Positions 57,065 through 64,000 of a stretch of 64,000 nucleotides of DNA are shown here, in pieces. A program made the position numbers and the translations under genes. The stretch comes from Petrosia ficiformis. Its lineage: Eukaryota; Porifera; Demospongiae; Haplosclerida; Petrosiidae. The stretch is taken from assembly GCA_947044365.1 (NCBI GenBank), contig OX345644.1:1267237-1331236 (forward strand), given 5' to 3'. Below the pieces are notes generated by a model. The model did no database searches, was not told the DNA's origin, and worked only from the letters and a program-made list of their open reading frames with translations. Every line of letters starts with the position of its first letter. The first letter of the stretch is position 1.

Positions 57065-57224
57065 ATCCATTTCATTTTGCACATCATACCTTCTCATTGA
57101 ATAAGAACCCATTTGGTGGTTCTGGTTTGTCATCATCTACTGCAACTGTTGAACGGTATCTCATTTGTCTTGCAACTGCAGAGAATCTACTTACTCTTCC
57201 ACCAGCCAATCTCCAAAGAGCCAT
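55898..57224 (-). CDS. NDUFB11: NADH dehydrogenase 1 beta subcomplex subunit 11-like (ESSS), complex I
   Basis: Accessory subunit of mitochondrial complex I membrane arm. Exons 57090-57224, 56568-56683 and 55898-55964 join in phase; 105 aa. The N-terminus MALWRLAGGRVSRFSAVARQ is Arg-rich, amphipathic and without acidic residues, as a mitochondrial presequence should be. Then comes PPNGFLFNEKPLRPGEKR, a WENIW motif, one membrane segment (about 62-77, GMGFNFLLFVAIYIW), and KPDTSVSTWAKQKALKRL. The order FLF..., PGEKR, WE, TM, KPDTS..TWA..A matches my recollection of the ESSS/NDUFB11 family, especially fungal and invertebrate members; vertebrate NDUFB11 has a longer tail. Introns hold MITE hairpins and (TA)n tracts. 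It is head-to-head with FSIP1, with 104 bp between start codons. Confidence 0.82.
56757..56845. mobile_element. Second copy of the TATGATGGTGA hairpin
   Basis: TATGATGGTGACATCATA at the left and GATGTCACCATCATA at the right, inside the first NDUFB11 intron. Confidence 0.78.
56857..57003. mobile_element. Second copy of the GTATGCTAACAGGTCC hairpin
   Basis: GTATGCCAATAGGTCCTATA at the left and GACCTATTAGCATAC at the right; internal GTGTCCTCGGATGTGATATA pairs with TATCACATCCTCAGACAC. Confidence 0.8.
57000..57062. repeat. (TA)n microsatellite
   Basis: Pure TA repeat between the hairpin element and the donor of NDUFB11 exon 1. Confidence 0.97.
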
Positions 57225-57328
57225 GATACCAGATACCCTATGAACAAACCACACCCACTACAAATTTAGTATACTTCCGTATACGCAAGGTTTTTGAGCT
57301 ATAAGCTGTTCCTATTTCAAGTGATATT
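57225..57328. promoter_or_regulatory. Likely bidirectional promoter between NDUFB11 and FSIP1
   Basis: Only 104 bp separate the two divergent start codons, so 5' UTRs and core promoters must share this interval or overlap the first exons. I see no canonical TATA box in either direction. No repeats intrude here, although both flanking introns are full of them. This is inference from spacing alone. Confidence 0.5.
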
Positions 57329-59246
57329 ATGACTGATTCTCCAAATATGATGGAGCTTATTCAACCTGCAAGGTTAGCCATGTGTGGTAGTGTTTTATGC
57401 ATCCGTCTATTGATTTCTGTGTAATGAACTTTGTGTTGCCATGGTAACTAATAAACACATGTTCCTTCCATGCAGTAGTGTGTCTCTATATGAAAGAGAT
57501 TGTGAATCAATTGAAATAACAAGGACAACGTCACCATTATGTAATGTAAGAATCATAATTATGAGCATCATGATGAACTGAATCTAATACCTTATTCTCA
57601 TTGTAGATGAGGAAGTCTACAGAAAGTCATTTGGAGTGCTTGCCTCCAGACAGTGAGTATATATATATACCTTAAGCCTGCTATTAAGTGCATCCACTAA
57701 ATTTAGTGATTTTTAAATGCTCACATTTAGCGCATGCATTAATTTTAGTGAATTTCTGATCCACACCTAATATGCCTAATAAAATGATCATGAAATATAT
57801 TTTTTAGTATGTACTAATATTAGCGATTATTACGTCAGTTGCAATACAATGCAATTAAAGTAGTTTTAATATATAATTAATTGTTTTTGTGTCCAGTACC
57901 TGTTGGAAGCATTTTTGGTCCAATGGAACAATATGAAGAAAAGGAAGAGCAGGGAATAACAGAGAGAAGGGAAAGAGAAAATATGAAACGAAATACTGAC
58001 AATTTGTACGATCGAGTAGAAAAATTTGCTATATCTGTGAAAGAAGATATTGAGATACTGAGAGAAACTGGAGGAAATGAAATCCCCGAGAAGAGAGATG
58101 CCCAGAGTAAACTTCTCCTTGAACAGGAAGAGGGGATAGAAAAGACACAAACGAAATCACCTACTGAGAGAAACAATAGTGAATTAGAAATGGATATGAA
58201 ATTGAAGAAAGCACTTGCTAAAATGAAAAGACTTGACAACAGATTAGCTGAGATTGTTAAAGTATGCCTAAATGTCAAATAATCATTCTCATACAATCCT
58301 GTTTTGAAAACTGATTAAGTCTGTCCACATTCCTGTGGCACTTGTATTGCTATCGGAATTTGTGTCAATTTCTAAAACTTTGAAACCATATATAGTATAT
58401 ACAGGAATGAGACTTGTATCAGTAGAATGGGTTGAGACTGAAATCATTTGTAGTACAAGAATGAAACTTGCATCAGTAGAATGGGGTTGAGACTTAGATC
58501 ATTTTTAGTACATGTGTACAAGAATGAAACTTGCATCAGTAGAATGGCGTTGAGACTGAGATCATATGTAGTACAAGAATGAAACTTGTGTCAGTAGAAT
58601 GGGGTTGAGACTGAAATTATTTGTAGTACAAGAATGAGACTTGTATCAGTAGAATTGGGTTGAGACTCAGATTGAATACATGTAATTGTTGTTGCATTGA
58701 TATAGCATTTAGCAAGTTGAATTTTTTTAAAATTTCTTGATGGTCAAGTGAATATGGACAGACTTTACTTAAAAAAATACATGTCTTCAGAACTCATAAT
58801 TATTGTTAAAACACACTTCACTCTTACAGTGTTCTGCCCGGGATATTTAGAGTGGTCTAACTTGCATTTAGTGCTGTTTATTCAGTATATATGTAATACT
58901 ATCTCAATAGCCTATATATATATATATATATGTATTATCTGAGAGGTGGTTAACTCATTTGAGAGGTGGTTAATTCATCTGAGAGATGGTTAACTAATTT
59001 GAGAGGTGGTTAACTCATCTGAGAGGTGGTTAGTTCATCTGAGAGGTGGTTAATTCATGCTGAGTGGTGGTTATTCCTGACCAGTGCCGACCAGTGTGAA
59101 CAGGACTTATTTTTTCATTTCTTTATCCAGAAAGAAAAGCAAGTAAAACAACAGAGAAGTGAACTAGAGAAAGAACTACATCTAGATGTTCATTGGGAGA
59201 CAGAATCTATCAACACCTCCACTAGTAAAAACCAGAACATTGGCTA

Positions 59247-59279
<33 letters not shown>

Positions 59280-59288
59280 TAAACAGAC

Positions 59289-59319
<31 letters not shown>

Positions 59320-59336
59320 TAGACAGTTAGACAGAC

Positions 59337-59367
<31 letters not shown>

Positions 59368-61910
59368 GAGATAGACAGACAGAGAGATAGACAGATAGAC
59401 AGACAGAGAGATAGACAGAGAGATAGACAGACAGACAGATAGACAGAGAGATAGACAGACAGACAGATAGACAGTTAGACAGACAGAGAGACAGACAGAG
59501 AGACAGACAGACAGATAGACAGACAGACAGATAAACAGACAGACAGACAGATAGACAGACAGACAGACAGATCGACAGACACAGACAATTACCAAAAAGA
59601 GAACTGTGCAGTGCAAAATTGATTACAGACGTTTGCAGAAATCTTGCATGTCTTTTCAAAAGTGGAAGTAGAATCATGCACGTAATTGACCAACGAGAAT
59701 GTACACAGTGTCAATTGTGAAAATGGTTGAATGTCTTGGTTTAGCTCACAACTTGTAGCATAACTCCAGCCAGGTATCTGGCCAGGTATCTGTCTCTGAT
59801 GTACTATTACCCACCTGAGGTCACTGCTGTAACCGCTGCTTCGACTAGGTTGGTAAGATGTCATATCCTCAAAATTTAAATTTCCCGAACTACACTATGT
59901 ACATTAATTAACACACCCATTTCACAATTTTGCAAGATTTCTGCAAACGTCGGTACCGTACCCTTCCGCCTACGCTACGCAGCGAAGGTAATAAGAAGCT
60001 CTTTGAGCCAATGGTGTGCCATATCAACTTATCAAAAATAGTTATTGAACTATAATTCATATCTACAGGTGATATCTCTATAGGAATGTCACACGTATTT
60101 CCAACACAACCAATTGAGAGAAATATTAATTGTAAGTCTATTATTCACTTGTGTGTATCACGTGTGTTGTATAGTATCACCATTAGATTATGAAGAGGGA
60201 GATTTGAGAATAGAATGTATTGAGACTGAATCCCATCCCACTGAGTCCCATACCAATGAGTCTAAGAATGTGGCCAAGGAACAGGATTGTGAAAATCATA
60301 AACCAGTTGTACAGAGTGATAAACGTTTTATCACAAGAAACAAAGAGGTGTGTATGTAAACTGTACATGTACATATAATAGTTATAGCATACCTCCATTG
60401 ATACTATGGTGATATCATCAAGCTCATGTAACGACCATAGGCCTGAGGGATGGTATTATCACGATAACATGTGTGAATGAGAAAAGGTACTGTTAGAAAC
60501 AAAGCATATAGGCGTGTTGTTGTGTGGACTGTTTCTTTCCAGTGCTGATCTATGCACTTGCTGTCTGTCTGGGAAAGAAAACCCAATTAGGTGTTTAAAG
60601 TAGAAGCGCTACCATGCTTGTACCATATAATGATGTCTATGTATGTATGTATGTATGTATGTATGTATGTATGTATGTATGTATGCATGCATGCATGCAT
60701 GCATGCATGCATGTATGCATGTATGCATGTATGCATGTATGTATGCACGTATGTATGCACGTATGTATGCACGTATGTATGTACGTATGTATGACTGATT
60801 GTACGTGTGTATGTACATGTAAATATATGTTTATGGAATTACAAAAATGAATGGCATGAAATATAAGTAAACAGCACCCTATGTAGGTATGTATATATGT
60901 ATTATGTTTGTATGTATGTATGTATGTATGTATGTATATACACTGTACGTACATATGTATATATGTACATATATTATAGTTAGTAGGTGATGTATTGACT
61001 GAAAAAGAGAAGAAGAGGCTTGAAGATTTATTAGTAGAGGATGACGATGAAGAAGAAAGACATATACAGGTAAGTGATGATGAAATGTTAAATATTTGTT
61101 AAATATACATGTATCATAGATACACAATGGTTTTAGTTATACTGATGAAGATAAGGAGAGACTACAAATCATTGATAGGTTTGTGAAACTATATACACAT
61201 GTATATATCATGTGACATTCATGTGATGTACATGTACACTTGCTATGTACAACCTTGTATTTGCAGTTGTCTAGAAACTTTAATTCCTACTTTGAATATA
61301 GAAAATAATGGAATATCATCTGTGAGTTACTAGTTAGTGGTATATTGTGACTATATAATAATTATACACTGTATATATGTATGTACTTAATACATACATA
61401 CATACATACATACATACATAATGTACTTACAAACATACCTAAATACATACATACATACATACATACATACATGCATGCATGCATGCATACATACATACAT
61501 AAATACATACATACATAAATACATACATACATACATGCATACATACATACATAACATACACACATACATACATACATACATACATACATACATACATACA
61601 TACATACATACATACATACATGTATATACATACATACATACGTACATACATAAATACATACACACATACATGCATACATACATACATACATAAATACATA
61701 CATACATACATACATACATACATACATACATACATACATACATACATACATACATACATACATACATACATACATACATACATACATACATACATACATA
61801 CATACATACATACATGTGTATACATACATATTACAAACTATATATTCCAGAATAGTTTTTATGGTTTTATGTTTAGAACTATAGGAGTGATATTATCGTG
61901 GAGAAACTGA
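57329..61910 (+). CDS. FSIP1: FSIP1-like (fibrous sheath interacting protein 1), 11 exons
   Basis: Sperm-flagellum/cilium-associated coiled-coil protein family. Exons 57329-57372, 57476-57545, 57607-57652, 57897-58261, 59131-59224, 60069-60131, 60175-60347, 60980-61069, 61120-61178, 61267-61321 and 61851-61910 join in phase; about 372 aa (human FSIP1 is about 581). The best family marks are [20 protein letters not shown] followed by [16 protein letters not shown] (human: LQDAIQKMKKLDKILAKK), [12 protein letters not shown] (human SSVFHTQIPPEE), and [15 protein letters not shown] followed by [16 protein letters not shown] (human KKRLVELLKDLDEKD ... ELAVTQHQQLAEID). Exon 5 could instead read through its donor to a TAA just downstream, making a short isoform. 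The last exon (NSFYGFM...) has an excellent acceptor and phase but no recognisable homology. Introns hold several minisatellites. Identification is from remembered blocks; moderately strong. Confidence 0.78.
58390..58680. repeat. About 60-bp minisatellite in FSIP1 intron 4
   Basis: Five units of GTACAAGAATGAAACTTG, ATCAGTAGAATGGGGTTGAG and ACTGAGATCATTTGTA. Confidence 0.93.
58935..59065. repeat. 20-bp minisatellite (GAGAGGTGGTTAACTCATCT)
   Basis: About six to seven units just upstream of FSIP1 exon 5. Confidence 0.95.
59246..59585. repeat. (CAGA)n microsatellite
   Basis: About 340 bp of CAGA/CAGATAGA immediately after FSIP1 exon 5. Confidence 0.97.
60637..60810. repeat. (TATG)n/(CATG)n microsatellite
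   Basis: TATG array with a GCATGCATGCATGCAT core in FSIP1 intron 7; a shorter TATG stretch follows at 60888-60945. Confidence 0.95.
61380..61830. repeat. (TACA)n microsatellite
   Basis: About 450 bp filling the last FSIP1 intron. Confidence 0.97.
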
Positions 61911-62231
61911 TAATATTCTACTTTGAAGTTTGAACTGTTTGGTGATGATTTAATTAGTTAAACTATGTGTTCTACATTTTCATGGAAAACTAATGAAATT
62001 GTCATGGAGACACTGATAATATTGTGTTTGGATTTGTGTGGTGATGATTTAATTAGTTAAACTATGTGTTCTAGTGAACAGAATACATGAAATATAATGA
62101 GACCGATTCAGTGGCTCGGAAAGGAATTATGAAAGTACATGTGATGGTTGTTCTTTGCTTGGAATTGTGTAATGATGGTTTATATTGCTTCGTGTTCTAC
62201 AAAACATGAAATGAAATTACTTCTTAATATG

Positions 62232-62518
62232 TGTACGTACATACAGTATTACCCAGTATGTACATACAGTATTACCCAGTATGTACATACAGTATTACCC
62301 AGTATGTACATACAGTATTACCCAGTATGTACATACAGTATTACCTGGTATGTACATACAGTATTACCCAGTATGTACATACAGTATTACCAGTATGTAC
62401 ATACAGTATTACCCAGTATGTACATACAGTATTACCTGGTATGTACATACAGTATTACCCAGTATGTACATACAGTATTACCCAGTATGTACATACAGTA
62501 TTACCCAGTATGTACATT
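62232..62518. repeat. 23-bp minisatellite (GTATGTACATACAGTATTACCCA)
   Basis: About 12-13 nearly identical units; variants carry CTGG for CCAG or lack one C. Each unit contains the palindrome GTATGTACATAC. Confidence 0.96.
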
Positions 62519-62704
62519 ACATTTTGATTAATGGAGATACAGAATTTTTTTGTTCATGTAATCATACATTACATCTAGGTAGTAGTGAATTTGTGGTCGT
62601 TTCTTTATAATTATAAGGATAGTATTGTAGCTATACTCTAACATAATACTTATACAAACCACAAAATACAATGATCTCATGCTGGAGTGAGAACACATAT
62701 ATAC

Positions 62705-62951
62705 TAGTGTTGTCTCTTTTAGTAAGGTATTTTGAATTAAACTATAACTAAATTACAAGTCTACTGTAATAACTGTAATTAACTAAGTAAAAACTGACCA
62801 ATAATGGACACTTTTAGTTAGTTAACTAAAACTAAAATACTTTTCGTAAGCCTAATGTTAATTAAACTATAACTAAACTAAAAGTTTGATAAATTAGTCA
62901 TACTATAACTATAACTAAAAGTAGTCACTTAAACTAAGACAACACTAATAT
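62705..62951. mobile_element. Nonautonomous element with TAGTGTTGTC ends
   Basis: Left TAGTGTTGTCTCTTTTAGTA, right AAACTAAGACAACACTA; interior dominated by TTAGTTATAGTTA and its inverse. Flanks ATATATAC and ATATATAT are a near-match 8-bp duplication. Related copies start at 40565 and 43626 (TAGTGTTGTTTTAG), and a fragment lies near 45290-45470. The terminal sequence resembles the hAT-like element at 6457. Confidence 0.75.
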
Positions 62952-63402
62952 ATATATCCTGATATAACCAATGCCTACACATCTACTATAACTCGAATTA
63001 TTTTGCAGGCCCTTTTCGAAAATTAGTTCACATATAGTGACATCATTAATGAGGACTCGATGGAATAATTAAAGCCGTGGAATGTCACATAAAGCATGTA
63101 TATATGCTGTGTACATATAACTATTGCACTAATAGGTCTTCCAGCCTGCAAAATTTGCAAGATAAAGAATGAATCCAAAAAAATATGATTATAGTTTACA
63201 TAAATAACTTCACACAGATGCATGCAGCAAGAATTTTACTGCAAGAATAAAATTTGAAGACATTATTATTACATTCTACAGACAAAAATCACAATTATAA
63301 TAATATAGTTTCTGATACTTAAGTATACTTAACAGAAATGAAAATGGACATTATATAATTAAGTAAAACTTTTAAAAGTCTCCATTTAGACTTCCAATTT
63401 TT

Positions 63403-64000
63403 TTATGTCGAAACACATCCAACAGGCTTGACAAAGATGAAGGTGGCAACGTGTCCAACGACAACTTCGTAAGCCTTGTCTCCAAAAGGTTTCTTGAATT
63501 GTTCCAACCGATCTTTGTCCACCAGTGTTGGATTGAACACTCCGTAAGTTGTACCATACCACCAATCCAGCATCTCATCAACATTTTTAAATTTAACAAC
63601 ACTTGGAGTTTCGATTTTGAATTTCAGCATAAACCCGCAAGAAAAAGCAATCTGTTCAAACTCTGCAGTTGGTGTAAATACCAACATGTCATTAATTAGT
63701 TCTAACTTTTCTGGACTCATCAATTCATTCATTTGATCTATAAGGTCTACTTTTCGAAGAACCACTTGCACTCCAAAAGATCCTCCCGGTTTTAGATTCT
63801 TGTATACATTCTTGAAGGCAGTTTCTTTATCTTTTACCCAATTCATCACGTAGTTATTATAAACCATATCGTACTGGTCCTCAGGGATATTGTCAGTGCT
63901 TCCTTCCTGAAATAGTATATCGCTGTAAGTATCTTTAGCTAATTGCAGTCTCTCGGTGTTTGGGTCCACTCCTATTACTGTGCCTTCAGGCCCTACACGT
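63403..64000 (-). CDS. SAM-dependent methyltransferase (partial, N-terminus beyond window)
   Basis: Open on the minus strand from the window edge to a TAA at 63403; 198 residues visible, no intron seen. GPEGTVIGVDPNTERLQLA matches motif I/II of class I methyltransferases (beta-2 acidic residue contacting the SAM ribose), and YDMVYNNYVMNWVKDKETAF then YKNLKPGGSFGVQ matches motifs IV-VI. The glycine-rich SAM loop would lie beyond the edge. The style resembles methyltransferase domain 11/25 proteins such as arsenite or juvenile-hormone-acid methyltransferase relatives, but the substrate cannot be told. The nearest neighbour is FSIP1, 1.5 kb away and converging. Confidence 0.85.
   Translation of the reverse strand, partial: RVGPEGTVIGVDPNTERLQLAKDTYSDILFQEGSTDNIPEDQYDMVYNNYVMNWVKDKETAFKNVYKNLKPGGSFGVQVVLRKVDLIDQMNELMSPEKLELINDMLVFTPTAEFEQIAFSCGFMLKFKIETPSVVKFKNVDEMLDWWYGTTYGVFNPTLVDKDRLEQFKKPFGDKAYEVVVGHVATFIFVKPVGCVST

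Larger units (their letters stand above)
61911..63402. other. Spacer between FSIP1 and the methyltransferase gene
   Basis: Contains two copies of about 75 bp (GATGATTTAATTAGTTAAAC, ACTATGTGTTCTA) at 61935-61975 and 62035-62075, the 23-bp minisatellite, and the element at 62705-62951. The rest is plain AT-rich sequence with no coding evidence. Confidence 0.65.

Noticed and set aside
59182..59677. Cys-Leu-Ser-Val frames at the CAGA array
   Set aside because: Low-complexity translation of (CAGA)n on the opposite strand of an FSIP1 intron.
62148..62531. 127-codon frame with a repeated Tyr-Ser-Ile-Thr-Gln motif
   Set aside because: It is the 23-bp minisatellite; similar frames exist in the other phases and there is no coding sequence around it.

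Overview
This is eukaryotic, clearly metazoan, nuclear DNA: AT-rich, with many short introns bounded by GT..AG, and very dense in (TACA)n/(TGTA)n microsatellites, minisatellites, hairpin MITEs and tRNA-derived SINEs. The recognisable genes are animal housekeeping, membrane-traffic and cilium/sperm genes (URB2, APPL, BICD, NDUFB11, FSIP1) plus an expanded TRIM-NHL family. Compact introns and lineage-specific TRIM-NHL copies would fit a sponge or another early-branching invertebrate; that is inference, not something the sequence proves. There is one 200-base assembly gap at 18801-19000. Exon coordinates below were built by hand from splice sites and reading-frame phase.

Region 1 (1-35.8 kb) is a head-to-tail duplication of one locus: the minus-strand gene for the ribosome-biogenesis protein URB2. 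Copy B (35789 to 19999) has 24 exons joining in one open frame. Copy A (18274 to the window start) is decaying: its first exon is not visible, exon 2 is truncated, exon 6 is deleted and exon 9 has a stop codon. In both copies the long intron 11 holds plus-strand TRIM-NHL genes: one intact gene and one pseudogene in A, one gene without its first B-box in B. A fourth relative, reduced to a filamin domain plus NHL repeats, lies just upstream of copy B's URB2 start (36829-37947). Comparing the copies exposes insertions: filled and empty transposon sites, SINEs present in only one copy, and minisatellites that differ in copy number.

Region 2 (38.9-47.3 kb) is a 22-exon minus-strand APPL gene (BAR-PH-PTB endosomal adaptor). 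Region 3 (47.3-51.4 kb) has no gene that I can see and is mostly tandem repeat. Region 4 (51.4-54.9 kb) is the plus-strand dynein adaptor gene BICD. Region 5 (55.9-61.9 kb) is a head-to-head pair, the complex I subunit NDUFB11 (minus) and the sperm/cilium protein FSIP1 (plus), with start codons 104 bp apart. The window ends inside a minus-strand SAM-dependent methyltransferase gene (63403-64000).

The genes share no pathway; this is an ordinary animal neighbourhood. The noteworthy biology is the nested, repeatedly duplicated and domain-shedding TRIM-NHL family inside URB2, the visible transposition history, and two minisatellites (in APPL and BICD introns) that have copied a splice site along with intron sequence.
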